A DNA stretch of 64,000 bases, from the NCBI GenBank assembly GCA_947579605.1, contig OX388307.1:7107237-7171236 (forward strand), given 5' to 3'. This document shows positions 10,242 through 21,810 of the stretch, piece after piece. The notes below the pieces were generated by a model. It was not told the DNA's origin. It worked only from the letters and a program-made list of their open reading frames with translations, and did not search any database. How positions within the stretch are numbered: position 1 is the first letter of the stretch; the number at the start of each line of letters is the position of its first letter. A program made the translations under genes and the position numbers. The stretch comes from Athripsodes cinereus. Its lineage: Eukaryota; Arthropoda; Insecta; Trichoptera; Leptoceridae.

Positions 10242-10531
10242 ATGAGTGATGAATTCTACAAGAGATTGGACAGCGATAGCGGAAGTGGCAGTCCACTTGC
10301 AAGTGCCACAGTTAGCACCAATGTCAGTTCAAACAGCATAGCCGATTCTGCTATAGGAGAGGCACATGCTGGAGCCATCAGCATTGGAGCTAGCATTACA
10401 TCGGTAGAGGAAGGTGCCACCAAAAAAACAATCGATAACAATCCTCAGAGCAAAAAGAAAAGCAAGAAAAAGAAAGTAAAACTTTTTCTGAATGATTCAG
10501 ACATATTTTCAAGTGGAGAGATGCCACCACA
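10242..10531 (+). CDS. First coding exon of an unrecognised host gene
   Basis: The exon probably spans 10230-10531. A pyrimidine-rich tract (TTGTTCTTTGTTTCAG) ends in AG at 10228-10229, and a consensus GTAAGT donor begins at 10532. An in-frame TAA at 10233 makes the ATG at 10242 the first possible start. The 96 complete codons encode an acidic, Ser/Ala/Gly-rich start (MSDEFYKRLDSDSGSGSP), a low-complexity middle, a basic cluster at residues 71-80 (KKKSKKKKVK) that could be a nuclear localisation signal, and LFLNDSDIFSSGEMPP just before the donor. The intron is phase 2. There is no signal peptide or membrane segment. I do not recognise the family, and no following exon could be located, so the intron may exceed the window. 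It could still be a chance ORF, but base composition, splice sites and upstream stop all agree. Confidence 0.55.
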
Positions 10532-11400
10532 GTAAGTAATTTTTGCTATTTTTTTAATGGTAATGTGAAGATTTTGTCGGAAAAATAATGAATAGGTGTT
10601 ATTTCTAATTGAGCACAAATGTGAATGTTGCAGACAGTGAATTTAAAAACACAAATTACTATATAAAAACAAAAAAAGAAAACATAATTATAATTTCTAT
10701 GAGGAGAGATGAGTTCTACATAGAATTCTTGAATTCAATAGACAGTGGCTTACCTTTGTGCCACGTGAAAGCACTAAATTACAAAAAAATTAATAAAAAA
10801 TACCTTTTCGTTTTTTCGACAAAATCATCAAACAATGTTTTTAAACGACACCCTTTCGTAAGCTTTGATATTTTACGTAACTCTAGCATCACGCATTCTT
10901 AAAATTCGTCGAAACCATCAAAGTTTATTGACATTAATTTATTTATATTGTTCGTTGCATGCATTTTACTTTCAAAATTCATTGTTGATTATGAAGATGA
11001 ATAGAAAAGTGGAATAATTAAAAAAAAATCTATTTTTTTTTAAACAATAATTATTATTCGAATAAGTATCTTAATACCTAGTACCTACCAAAAATAAACA
11101 TTTTTAAAAATAAACTAAAAATACTTATTATCATAACAGCTATGCTAAGAGTGAAATAGTTTTCAGATAACGGGTATGTACGAAAAATTACACCTAGAAA
11201 ATAATAAAAAACACAGTATTCAATATTCATGCAATCTTCTAGAATTTAAAACAAACCTTATTATTTTTCACTTCTTTTTCTATCAAGGATATAGGATTTT
11301 CCCCACGTTCTCCAGTTTATAAAAAAAATTACAAGAACAAAAAATTAAAGTTCAAATTATAACTCATCATGGCATTGCCTATAAATGGTGAACCAATAGA
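10532..11400 (+). other. Putative intron start, no other feature
   Basis: Follows the GTAAGT donor. AT-rich, with a 97-codon frame at 10609-10902 that has Asn/Lys/Ile composition typical of random AT-rich DNA. No exon-like segment seen. Confidence 0.4.
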
Positions 11401-11938
11401 TTAGCTGCAGATGTGAGAAGAGAAAATTCTCCAAAGAAATTTCTCGAGAACTAGAAATTTCTTCAAGAATTTCACGTCTTATGGAAGAGAAATTTCTCTC
11501 CATAATTTTTCTTAGTGGTATTATGACCTTTCGCCCAGTACACTTCGCAGCCAACCTGATTGATCCAAAAATTTGTGGGGCTGATTAAGGCCCAAATCAG
11601 AGGTCATTAACACTTTTTTCCATGTATGTACCTGCATTTTTTTAACTTAAATATGGGCACGTGGGGTGTCAAACATCAAGATTTTTCATCAGTTATTAGC
11701 ACTTTTTTTATGTAGGTACCTAATTTTTTTTTGATTCCATAATTAATTGTAGCCATATTGGTGATAAATTGTCTCAACATTTGTACATTGTTATTGATTG
11801 ATTGAATAAAATATTTATTATTATTATACTGTTTAATAAAAAATAAAAAAAAAATCCCAAAATTCTCTTCTTCGAGAAATTTCTGGGTAAATATCTCGAA
11901 AAATTATTTCTTCAGAATTCCACAACATTAGCTGCAGA
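11401..11938. mobile_element. Insertion-like segment flanked by a 13-bp direct repeat
   Basis: ATTAGCTGCAGAT occurs at 11401 and again at 11926. Inside, both edges are rich in GAGAAATTTCTC-type inverted words, and a LINE-like tail (GAATAAAATATTTATTATTA) lies at about 11805-11830. It could be a hAT-like element with imperfect ends; the termini are not convincing enough to class. Confidence 0.35.
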
Positions 11939-11989
11939 TAATAATAAGCAGAATCTATTGTAAAATATAAAAACATACATTCGTTAATA

Positions 11990-12210
11990 ACATCATGGAA
12001 TTTTCTAGTAGTGGGGTAGCCAGCGGAATAACGACATGCAATAAACAATCAAATCGTCTTCTTCGTGCTAATAAAAATTAAGCCATAACACATCGCTGAA
12101 CAGAACATGTAAAATGTTTTAATACGCGATATTTTGCGAATATCTGCTTTTTACAGGACAATTTAAAACTTACCGAGTGGGAGACCAATTCTTGGCCGGG
12201 GATCCCATGA
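11990..12210 (-). repeat. TAG-tail repeat, near full length
   Basis: Reads in the antisense direction here: CATGGAATTTTCTAGTAGTG, GGGTAGCCAGCGGAATAA, CATCGCTGAACAGAACATGT, TTTTTACAGGACAATTTAAAA, CCGAGTGGGAGACCAATTCT. It extends the 5' part of the family beyond the CGAGTGTCC block. Confidence 0.6.
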
Positions 12211-12214
12211 ACTA

Positions 12215-13425
12215 ATTGGAGAGACGTGTATCAATATGCGGAAAATCACTTCAAATGGATAAAAATATTTTGTTAAATACGTGCATGAATTACCTATGCC
12301 ACTTTTCCTCTTAAAATTTCGTTTATAAGGCAGAGTTTTATTTTTATTTTATGTCATAGTTCATACTTTAAAATAATTATAAATAAAAAACAACTTTTTG
12401 GTATGTAATGAAGCATCGACACGATTTTGCAACTGGGAAAACCGGTACTGGTACCAAGTAAATTCGGTTGTCAAATACGCTTCATATTTAAATCTATTCG
12501 TTTCCTCGTATGTACGAATATTTCTTTATATATACAAGTAACAATTGTTTCTTTTTGATGATATCTTGTGTTTTTTTTTTCTGTCTCACTGTTTTTTTTT
12601 TATTTTTGTTTTTTGACTCGGAATATTTTTTTTTTATTTTCCTGCTGAGATCGCCTTGGCCAAAAGCTGTTATTGCAGGGTGATAATTTTAGAATAATAA
12701 TAATATTACTTGACATTACAAATTTATCCTTTTCGTCGCTCATTGCACATATACAGTAACATTTTGCAAAGTTGTTGGTAGGTATGCTCAAATTTTAATT
12801 AAATAAAAATAAAGTTAAAGGTATGGATTAATCAAATTAAAAAATAAAGTGTAAGTTTATTCACTGTGTCGGTGTTTTAGGCAGAAGAATTTCATAGCGA
12901 AATAAATAAAACAAATATTTATCCTACTTTTTGATTTATTTTAAGACGAAAGACTTATCTCTCGTAAAATTTAATTTTAACTATATACTTTTGTTTTTCA
13001 CTATTATTATTTTTATTCCATTCAAGTTTTAAATTTTTTACCTTATTTCGTGGTAACAATGTAACGTATTTTTTTTAGTTCTGTAAATATTGTTTTTTTT
13101 TTCGAAATTTTAAAATAATTGTTTTGAGTTATTTATGGGTTATTTATACATATATGTGCATGGATAATGTTCTTTTAATTTGCGAATCTTGCTTATACAC
13201 AATATTTGTTAACACATGTGCATTCTTTAATTGGGTTAATGCTATACCTATTTGTTTTGTATTATATTATTGTAATAACCTGTAGAAAAGCCTATAAAGG
13301 AAAAATATAAATAAAAAATAAATCAAATATCTAGTAGAATAAAACATTTGTTTTATTTAAAAATAATATTATAGATTTGTACTAATGGATCGTTTGTATT
13401 ATCTCTCGTCCTAATCTGATGCTAC
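12215..13425. other. AT-rich stretch with one shared block
   Basis: Mostly homopolymer-rich noncoding DNA. The block at 12850-12930 (TTTATTCACTGTGTCGGTGT, then CATAGCGAAAT) recurs at 57350-57430, so it belongs to a dispersed repeat of unknown class. Confidence 0.4.
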
Positions 13426-13429
13426 GTAC

Positions 13430-13901
13430 TAGGGATGTTGCGGATGTTGAATTTTACACATCCGCGGATGTGAATGCGGATGCGGATTTTTGTAAGCTCA
13501 CATCCGCGGATGCGGATGCGAATGCGGATGTTTATGATGTTAAAGAAAAAAAAGTATATGAATTAAAATAATGATTTGGTTAGCTGGAAGATATTGCCTC
13601 TGGGCAATAAGCTCGCCAATTGCTCATGATTTTTTTTTTCTGATCAATAAGATGTTCTTATTATTATTATTATTATTATTTAGTAATTATTTACATTTTA
13701 ACTAATTACAATTAGTAAATGAAATTTAAAATAGGAGCATTATACGTAATAAAAAGTAATATTGCCGCAACTTTTCTTACATCCGCATCCGCATGATCAT
13801 CCGCATTGATTATTGCGGATGCGGATGCGGATGCAGATGTCTAAATACATGCGGAAGCTCCGCATTTACGGATGCGGATGCGAATATTCGCGACATCCCT
13901 G
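13430..13901. mobile_element. hAT element with GCGGAT-rich arms
   Basis: Both arms consist of variant (GCGGAT)n hexamers. The ends are TAGGGATGTTGCGGATG and, inverted, CAGGGATGTCGCGAAT. The flanks CTACGTAC (13422-13429) and GTACGTAC (13902-13909) match at 7 of 8 bases as a target duplication. The centre is interrupted by a jockey-type LINE tail. No transposase. Confidence 0.8.
13566..13690 (+). mobile_element. Jockey-type LINE 3' tail nested in a hAT element
   Basis: TTGGTTAGCTGGAAGATATT, GCCTCTGGGCAATAAGCTCG, then a (TTA)n run at 13658-13681. It is inserted between the two GCGGAT-rich arms, so it is younger than the hAT insertion. Confidence 0.55.
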
Positions 13902-14042
13902 GTACGTACCAATGATTCGTTGGGAAATTTCGTTAGTATTTTTCTCAGTGCACATATAAGACAATTAACATCTGCATTTCAGCAATAAGGCATGCCACCT
14001 GAATGCTATCGATAAGTAAAGTGGTTTTATACTCAGTCCAGG

Positions 14043-14250
14043 CAGTGTTACTCTTGACGCAATCTAAATGCGATCTTAATCTTGTCTTGATCAAATCATA
14101 CTATGCGCGAAGGGACTATAGTAAAAAAAATATTTGCTAACCAATCTCGTAGCGCGGTAATTTTGACTATGGTCACTTCGCGCGTCGTATGATTAAGATT
14201 AAGACAAGATTAAGATCGTATTTAGATTGTTTCAAGACAAAGGTAACCCC
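14043..14250. mobile_element. Palindromic MITE, family C (best-preserved copy)
   Basis: CAGTGTTACTCTTGACGCAA at the left and TTTCAAGACAAAGGTAACCC at the right are inverted. The arms include GATCTTAATCTTGTCTTGAT and CTATGCGCGAAGGGACTATA with their complements. About 208 bp, noncoding. Confidence 0.75.
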
Positions 14251-14462
14251 GTTGATAATTGTGGTACAAGTTATATACTTACACGTTTGTGAAACAAAAA
14301 TAGTATTAATTTTATATTATGCTATAGATAAATAATTTAGTATTTTACTAGATCTGAAAAGGTTTGACACACGCCGGGTATAAACGCTAGTAAAACATCG
14401 AACACGTTAAAAATAAAACTACTTGTAAGAAATCAAATAAGCCAAATATTTTATTGAACATA

Positions 14463-14722
14463 TCGTCGTTGCATATTTAAAATGACTCATTTGGCAGTAT
14501 TTTTATTTAGGCATGCTCTTTAAAAACTTTTTTATTGGGGCATTGAAATTATCGTTTGAACTTTTTGTTGCCGTGTGATACTATTCTTAAAATATTAAAT
14601 TTCAATATTTGACACTAAAGAATCACTTTTTAAAACGGTTTTAACGTCATAATAAGAAGTTTATTAACGAAGGTCAAAACATTAATTTAATCACATGCGA
14701 CATTTTAAATATGCAACGACGA
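14463..14722. mobile_element. TIR element, family H
   Basis: Ends are TCGTCGTTGCATATTTAAAA and its exact complement TTTTAAATATGCAACGACGA, a 20+ base perfect inverted repeat around a 260-bp noncoding unit. A diverged partial copy lies at 8110-8290. The superfamily is not clear. Confidence 0.7.
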
Positions 14723-14729
14723 TTTATGT

Positions 14730-16215
14730 TATTGTAATAGTGTATTTACATATTATATAAAACAGGTTATTGTTTTTTAAAATACAAGTGTTAATTACTT
14801 TTTTGTAGCGTTCGCGCGTGCTCATAGTTAAAAAAAAGTAAAACTATGCGAAAAAGTTAATTCATAAAATTTTACCATCAGTCAAAACAAAAGAATATCA
14901 AATTATTATCAATAAATCAAAAGGTTATTAAGTGAAAGCTTATGTTGATAGTTATTTGCTGAAACTGAATCATTTGTGGAGTGTAAAAATATTAATTTAC
15001 CTAATTAAAACAATTGTTTAGAATATTTAACAATAGTGTACATGTTTTCCATGGATATTTAAGTAATCGCTAAAACCAGCCTGGAGCTAATTCGTAAGCG
15101 TTGAAACACCTTTCTAAGCTCTTATGATTGTATTGTATTGTTATGTACTTCTTATTTTGTTGCATTGTGTAGGTAGGCAGCTTTTAAATCGAGATTTTCT
15201 GATTTGTTATGTCAAATTATAATCCTGAAAACATTTATAACCTCGCCTTATTACGCAAGTTCGTAGTTTCAACGGCTTTGAAAAACGCTTTTGTATATTA
15301 AATTCCTGTTCAAACTCTTTATTTATTTTATTTCTTTGAATGAATATAATTATACAATATAACATCCTTATAACGTGAAACACAATACGGTTAAATACTA
15401 TACAATCTATGATCACGATCTTCAGCACTGAGGATACTACAGAGAAGTACCTAATAAAAAATGTTACTATACTCAGAATCACAATCTAATAACGTTAGTT
15501 AGAAGTAATAAAATATGTAACTATAGGTATTCAGTGTGAGCGGTTAAAAGTGGATATTTTGCTGGTCTAAATATATAAAGTGTATTAGAATATTATTTTG
15601 TCGTGAGATAATAATATATAAATGTTTGTAAGATTGAATACTCGTAAATAAATAAATATTCGAATAGAGTAAAATTATTAATAAGATTTCGGAATTTTTC
15701 CTGAAATAGATGAACGCATCTATACGTCGATTATTTTGAATCATTTTTTTATAGATATATAATATATAACCTGGAGAATAAGAACCCGGTTGAATTTTGT
15801 ATGTTTTTAGCGCAAAATATGAAAATTTGCATTTTTCATATGCGTTTGACATGCCACAATTATTTAATTTTTACGTTTCACTGATTTGTAGGTTAGGTTA
15901 AGTTAGTATGGTGTTATTTTATGCAAAAGCAAATTTATTGACAATCATTTTATTATTATATAATTCCTTGAGTGAAAAACTATATATGAAGGTAATTACG
16001 TGAATAGGTATTAGTAGACAACCCATAAATTTAATTTTGATGCGTTCACCTTATCTGGACTTTTACGTAGATCTCTCAGCGATGATGCATTTGAATAATA
16101 CAATTTATTTTCCATTCACACTGAGTGACGTATTGTGTAACATTGCATATATGCAATTACCTATTATTATGCATCAAGTAGAAGTAGAATAATGGATCAC
16201 TCGTACAAAAGGACA
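14730..16215. other. Unassigned AT-rich stretch
   Basis: No gene. A small shared block at 15080-15180 (AAACCAGCCTGGAGCTAATT, TTGCATTGTGTAGG) recurs at 53460-53550 and is probably a LINE 3' untranslated fragment. ORFs here are composed of AT-rich codons only. Confidence 0.4.
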
Positions 16216-16218
16216 GAC

Positions 16219-16562
16219 ACATTATCGATTCTCCAGTTCCAAAACTCAACAACAAGTCGGAAATTTAGAAAATATAGATTAAATTGGTAATACACATTAT
16301 CAATGCCATTCTTTCAGTTACACAAACAAATAATTATAAAAAATACATGGTAATATTTAGTTATTGAAAATATATACTGTACTTTTATTCAATTCAACAA
16401 ATAAATACCTATTTAAAATTGTTGAACTATTGAATGGAACAAATATCGTTCATGTCTTTATCAATGCGATTATTACATAGTAAATAACACTTTCTGTTGT
16501 GTTTTTAAAGCATAATATAAATTACTAAGTACATCAAAATAACAAAAATAGTGATTTGTCGA
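16219..16562. mobile_element. MITE family P, copy lacking its right terminus
   Basis: CCAGTTCCAAAACTCAACAA at the left, then ACACAAACAAATAATTATAA and CAACAAATAAATACCTATTT, match 549-800 in order. The right end is replaced by a TAG-tail repeat starting at 16562. Confidence 0.5.
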
Positions 16563-16915
16563 ATACTACTACTACTACTACTATACCATCACGGCATATC
16601 CCACAAGTGGGGTAGCCAGCAGTCCAATACAAGACATTTCTTTATAATTCATATTCAAATATTTTTATTATGGAATAAATAAATTTTACAATACTATGTA
16701 CCTAATCATTCATTTATAAATATGCAGTAAAACATAATTGATTCCCTCAAATTTGAACAGAGCTCGCGCTTTGAAGGATAAATTTATAATTACTACACTA
16801 CTAAACCATCACGGCATATCCCACAAGTGGGGGAGCCAGCAGAATAGTTGCATGCAATAAACATTCAGGCCGTCCTCTCTGTGCCAATAAAAAATTAAGA
16901 CAGGTGCATGGTACG
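16562..16915 (-). repeat. Two TAG-tail repeats around a LINE tail
   Basis: An antisense copy starts at 16562 with (ACT)n then CCATCACGGCATATCCCACA and stops near 16630. A LINE tail (Y family; CCCTCAAATTTGAACAGAGC at 16745) follows on the minus strand. A second antisense copy begins at 16795 with the same CCATCACGGCATATCCCACA and continues to about 16915. Confidence 0.6.
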
Positions 16916-17339
16916 GTTTTAAAATTACTAACCAGTATATATATTATGCTCATAACAAAATAACAAAGTTAAATAAAATAGTAGATATAAAATAAAGCAA
17001 TGTAAGGTAAAGTAAAAAAAATGCAATATAATAAAGATGAAAATAAAAATAAATAAACAGTAAAATAAAAATAAATTAAAAGTAACAACTTGGTGAGCTA
17101 TGGAGCTAGACGGTCGATATGGAAATTATTGAACCATTATTATGATTAGTTATTACGTAATGTAGGTAAATAATATGTACCTAATAGAGATAATGGCTAG
17201 ATTGACATTAAATTTATTACAACCGTTGTTTTCACAATAGTAAAATTAATATTATGATGCACCTATGTTATTTATAGGTATTATCTGTAATTAATAATTG
17301 CATTCAACCCTTTCAAGACAGTAAGGTTATTGTAAATAT

Positions 17340-17515
17340 CCAGCTCTGTTTTATGTACTTATTTTATTCCGTTGGCACATTATCATTATATCACAGTGTT
17401 AACAAAACAATAAAAAAATTAAAATATTAGGACGATATTATTATGCAGTGACGAGGTTATCATTGTGAAGTGATTTCTTCCATCTAACCACGACATGTTG
17501 ACATATTCCTAATTA
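17340..17515 (-). mobile_element. LINE 3' tail, family X
   Basis: Antisense of a tail containing AAATCACTTxxxAGTGATAA, CTCGxCACTGCA and TTTTGTTAACACTGTGATAT. Shared with 24640-24785 (-), 33180-33305 (-) and 52840-53010 (+), the last ending in GAATAAATAAATAAAT. It carries an AAATCACTTTATAGTGATAA-type hairpin. Noncoding, 5' truncated. Confidence 0.55.
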
Positions 17516-17884
17516 AAACAAATAATGTCAATTTTATTGTCAAAATGGGAAAATTGTGACTAAAAACCACAACGAAATTACATAAATTCTTATGGTTTTA
17601 AAAATGTTTTCCTTAGTCCATAAAATGACTCATAACTATCATCCGTAGGCCATATATTTAGCACTTGGAATCGTCAAATAATACAAATAATTTGCTATTC
17701 TATAACAATCACAAACAATTTTCAATAGTTCGTTACTTCACCATAATATCAAACACTTCACAATGATCATAGACAAGAAAAGAAAACAAAAGAAAACAAA
17801 AAAAAAAATGATAAACTGATTAAGGAATTTCATTTCTATTAGTTGTACCAGCAATATAGTAATTAGTTAAAATTTTAATAACAC

Positions 17885-18145
17885 TTCTTCTTCTCCTTGG
17901 GCACTTATTAGTCCCACATGGTGGAAGGGTCTGCCTTTTTTGTTTTATTTCGCCACTTGGTTCTGTCGAGTGCATCCTCATGGGAAACATAGCAGTTCTG
18001 CATGTCTTGTCTCACTATACTTCAAGCCATTCTCGCTTTGGCCTTCCTCTTGGCCTCTTGCCGGTAACCTCAATACGTTGTGCTTTATTGCCTACATATT
18101 CAGGTAGTCTCCTGGCCACATGGCCATACCATGGCAATATGTAAG
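17885..18145 (-). pseudogene. RTE-like LINE C-terminal fragment
   Basis: On the minus strand the frame reads [20 protein letters not shown], then [18 protein letters not shown], a stop, and VRQDMQNCYVSHEDALDRTK. The 'GHV...GRPR..W' block followed by 'DR..WR' is the conserved C-terminal tail of RTE-like endonuclease-reverse transcriptases. It ends in (GAA)n-like GAGAAGAAGAAG. Truncated and with at least one stop. Confidence 0.65.
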
Positions 18146-18199
18146 TATCCTGTATTTTATCCTACGAATAAAAATGTTAATAACACTAAGTATTACCGG

Positions 18200-18345
18200 G
18201 TTAGTTGGAAGACATTGCATTTTAGCGATAAACTCGGCCTCTGTACATTGCATTGTATAACTGATATTTTCTATGATAAATGTTTTAATTTGTATTATTG
18301 TAAACAATGTACAGTGAAGAATAAAATAAATAAAATAAAATAAAT
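18200..18345 (+). mobile_element. Jockey-type LINE 3' tail
   Basis: GGGTTAGTTGGAAGACATTG, TTTTAGCGATAAACTCGGCC, GTACAGTGAAGAATAAAATA and several AAATAAAT units. This is the most complete copy of the tail found also at 10130, 13566, 40522 and 44645. Confidence 0.6.
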
Positions 18346-18620
18346 AAATAAGTTTGCGATATTTTGGTGTTTTAATGCAAAAATGATTTTTTCAATAAAG
18401 CAAGAAAGTAAACACTGCAATATCATCGTACATTTTCAGAGCAAATATTTGTATACTTCGGTACAGTAAATTCCACCAACTCATAAAAAAATTACGTCGA
18501 AATCAATTTTAAATTAACATACCCGTAGGTATCATAATGATAAAAACTATATTGTGAAATATACTTCCCTCAAACCTTAAAGGGTTAAAGTAAACTTATT
18601 CGGATGAAAAATTGAATATT

Positions 18621-18735
18621 GGCCAGTTTCAATAATCTATCTATCCGTTACTGTCGATTGAAATCTATTGTGTAAAATATATTTTATACAATATACAATC
18701 GACAGTCACAGATAGATAGGTTATTGAAACCGACC
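18621..18735. mobile_element. Short palindromic MITE, family G
   Basis: GGCCAGTTTCAATAATCTAT...ATAGGTTATTGAAACCGACC form an almost continuous hairpin of about 55 bases per arm (with CTATCTATC, ACTGTCGATTG and their complements). About 115 bp with practically no loop. Confidence 0.75.
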
Positions 18736-18739
18736 TGTA

Positions 18740-19700
18740 AAAGACAGGTGTACGTACGTAAAACATCAGTAATTAAACAATGTTAAATTATGCCACTCAT
18801 TCTGACTGTATTATTGTTTATTGTTGCGGAGACATGTTCATTTCTTGCAGTCAATCCGATGACTACTCCGTATAGTAGAAGTATTTAAGCAAATTTGACA
18901 TGAGCAAGAGAACATAGAATTTAAATTTTAATATAGTTAAGTATGATTAAGAATTTATTATTTTATAAGTGTGTATTATACATCCCGCACTTGGCCCAAT
19001 TTTCGTATATTGCATAATTATATTCATATGTGGCGCAACAATATTGTTACACAACAATTTCCAATACATTATTCAATAGACAAAATGATAATCATATTAT
19101 TTATTACATGTTATCACGGAAAGAATGCAGATTTTATTATTCGAAAGCCCTTGAAAAATAAGCATTATGAAGACAGTTAGGATGTTGCATCACGGTGGTG
19201 CAATCTTCATTGACGTACTATAATACTGACTATAATATCAGTGATATGTTATACCTAGATTTGCAATATGAATCTCAAACATGTACCATAAAATCTCGTT
19301 GCGGTCCTTGGTGCCGCAATTTTTAGTTTGAAAAAAAGCGACACACATATAAATTGTTTGTAGATAACAAGAGATAGACAATATGAGAATGGGGATTATA
19401 ACAGACGACAAAGGCCGGTAGATAGAGATGAATATATACAAAAGAAAAGAGATGAATATATATTGCTCAGGTATTATACCTCGACGGGTGGGTACACATT
19501 TTTAGAGAACATTTGTATGACATTGCGAATCTAGTTGTAACATATCACTGTATAATATCTGTTTTGTAATATTTATGTAATTTTGGAAATGCTTTTATTA
19601 TGTCAATAATTTAAACTAATGCATTGAAATGCTAACAAGTATATTATGGGACTTATTACGTGGAGTTCCCAGTAAAAAAAATAAGTTTTCCTCTCTTTTT
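18740..19700. other. Unassigned AT-rich stretch
   Basis: No gene or repeat matched. ORFs on both strands are short and of AT-rich composition. Confidence 0.4.
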
Positions 19701-19747
19701 ACTGTTAGTTTTCGAGTGTGCTGCGATGTTATTACTAATTAGTACTC

Positions 19748-19800
19748 CTGATGATACCAAGCAGAAACTTTGGCGAAAACGTTTGAGGTAAATAAATTAA
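19748..19800 (+). ncRNA. Hammerhead-ribozyme-like core (Penelope-like end)
   Basis: CTGATGA at 19748-19754 is followed by CCAAG...CTTTGG, which can form stem II, then GAAA at 19775-19778, ACGTTTGAGG and an AAATAAATTAAAT tail. This is the conserved order CUGAUGA - stem II - GAAA of hammerhead ribozymes carried by Penelope-like elements. No coding part of such an element remains beside it. Stem I pairing could not be confirmed by eye. Confidence 0.5.
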
Positions 19801-20432
19801 ATTTGGAAATTATACAGTGTTTAAAAAAATATTTAATTAGATGAAGTCATTTTACTGATGTTCAAGATGAGGTTTTTACAAAACAGGTTTTATAGGATAC
19901 CTACTTGAAATGTTACAGAAAAAAGGGGAATATCAATTTTATCCAGGAATTTCACGTGTTGATATGAAAATAATTGTGATTATGAAAATAAGAGCTAATG
20001 AAACTACACAACATGTCTTTGATTGATACCAGCAACGAATAGGTATCATAGTGTGATCAATCTTCAACCCATTCTCCATAGCCATTTATTTGTCAAATCG
20101 ACTGTCCGTCTCGGTATTGTACCTCCTATTGTTACCTTATGAATTATGGCACTTTAAAAATAGTTGTCTATTGACAGCAGATATCTTTATAACGAATTTC
20201 TTATTATAACGGCAAGAAAAAATTAAAAATGTATTGCTAGCATTGCGGCATTTACAATCGCTTGCAATCTTCCTATATTCTTTACCTTCCTAATTTTCTC
20301 TCACTTTTTATTTATATTTTCTTTTTACTAAAATATCCTGGCCAGCAGCTGTTAAGATCTCAGCGGAAGGAGTATTTTTCAATAATGTTTTTTTGTTGTT
20401 GTAATGAACCCTTTAATTATCCACCATAATAG
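19801..20432. other. Unassigned stretch
   Basis: AT-rich, noncoding, nothing matched. Confidence 0.4.
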
Positions 20433-21125
20433 GGCCAATTCTGAATCTTAATGAACTAACTAACTAAAAAGTTGATTAATATTAGTTATTATGTAATATT
20501 CAGCATAAGTTATGGACTATAAACAACTATAAACTCGATAACCACCAAGTGCAAACGGTAAAATCTATGGGACAAACTAATATTAGTCAGTGATGCTGCA
20601 ATACAAAATGTTTTTCACGTTCCGATTTACACTTCTGGCAACAATTTAATAGTTGTCGCGCGTGAAAATTGTGAAATGTCAGATTTGCCGATATATTTTG
20701 GCGTTCGTATTTGCGTCGGTGGTGGTGTAATTTTACAATTTATACATGCTAAGAGTTGCCCTAAAAATATAAATTTTTACTTTTAATTGAAAAAACAACT
20801 TAACACTTCCAAAATATAGCAATATTCTGCGGTAAAATGACAGCAACTAATACCTAATATTCGCACATTAAAAGTCGCGAATAAAATTTTGCCAAATCCA
20901 ACTTATTTTAGTCGTCGGCTGTCAACTAAAATTTCATTCTGAATACGAAATCCATAGATTCTCGAAATTTATAGTTGTACTAAGGTGTCAAAATGAACTA
21001 ATTAACTAAATTAGTACGGAAAACTGTGAATACGAATTAGAACTAATTATCATGACTCGACTATCTTCTCACACTTAGTTGACTTAGTTAGGGCAACTAA
21101 ACTATTCTATGATTCAGAATTGGCC
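20433..21125. mobile_element. TIR element, family I (693 bp)
   Basis: GGCCAATTCTGAATC at the left is exactly complemented by GATTCAGAATTGGCC at the right. Subterminal AACTAACTAACT/AGTTGACTTAGTTAG words are also inverted. ATAAT is present next to each end and may be a short target duplication. No ORF of note; superfamily undetermined. Confidence 0.65.
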
Positions 21126-21690
21126 ATAATATTACACCAAGCATTTCGAAATAGACTTGATTAATTCCATATAAAAGACAGAAGCTATGTTATTTCCTCT
21201 GCAAAAATCTTCTTATTTAATTTTCAATAGCCCTGTCACCGTTTACCGAAAAAAATATGATGCGAAGATTACAAGCAAAATACATTTATATCAAATACAA
21301 TCATACAATCAATATACTTACAGAGAGCGAGTGTATCTTTAACGGCAAAGAAAAGAAAGGAAAAGGAAAACGAGAAATTTGATATCTTTTTATATGTAAA
21401 TTGTGGCGAGAGAAAAAAGCATTAAACATTTGCTTTCATCGTTTGAAGTAAAATGTGAACTTACTTTAAAATAATTTATAAGATGTCCTTTCGTTTCGTT
21501 ATAAGCGAACTTACATGTGTATTATTATTACAATACAACCGAAACGAATGATCATTGAATTCATGACTAAAATAAATAAATAAATAATAATGTTATCCTT
21601 TGTCAAATAATAATTTCATTTGACACGTGTAGGAATAATATTTCAAGTGTGTTGAACTATGCCCTCCAAATAAGCAAAACAACTAGCCGC
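21126..21690. other. Unassigned AT-rich stretch
   Basis: Nothing coding or repeated recognised. Confidence 0.4.
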
Positions 21691-21810
21691 AGATTTAACA
21701 CATGATTCTATCAAAATATAAGACTTAGAAAAGACAAAATTACATTTTTGGAAGTTTCCTGGACGGGACTTGAACCCGTGATCCATTTTTCACGAGGTGT
21801 GCTTCATGTG
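21691..21810 (-). mobile_element. tRNA-derived SINE family 2 (minus copy)
   Basis: On the minus strand: CACGGGTTCAAGTCCCGTCC gives a perfect B-box (GGTTCAAGTCC) in a T-arm-like hairpin, then TTTTGTCTTTTCTAAGTCTT and ATCATGTGTTAAATCTG. The 5' half with the A-box is degraded. Confidence 0.6.

Noticed and set aside
10609..10902. 97-codon ORF just downstream of the host exon
   Set aside because: Asn/Lys/Ile/Tyr-rich composition typical of AT-rich random sequence; no splice or domain support.
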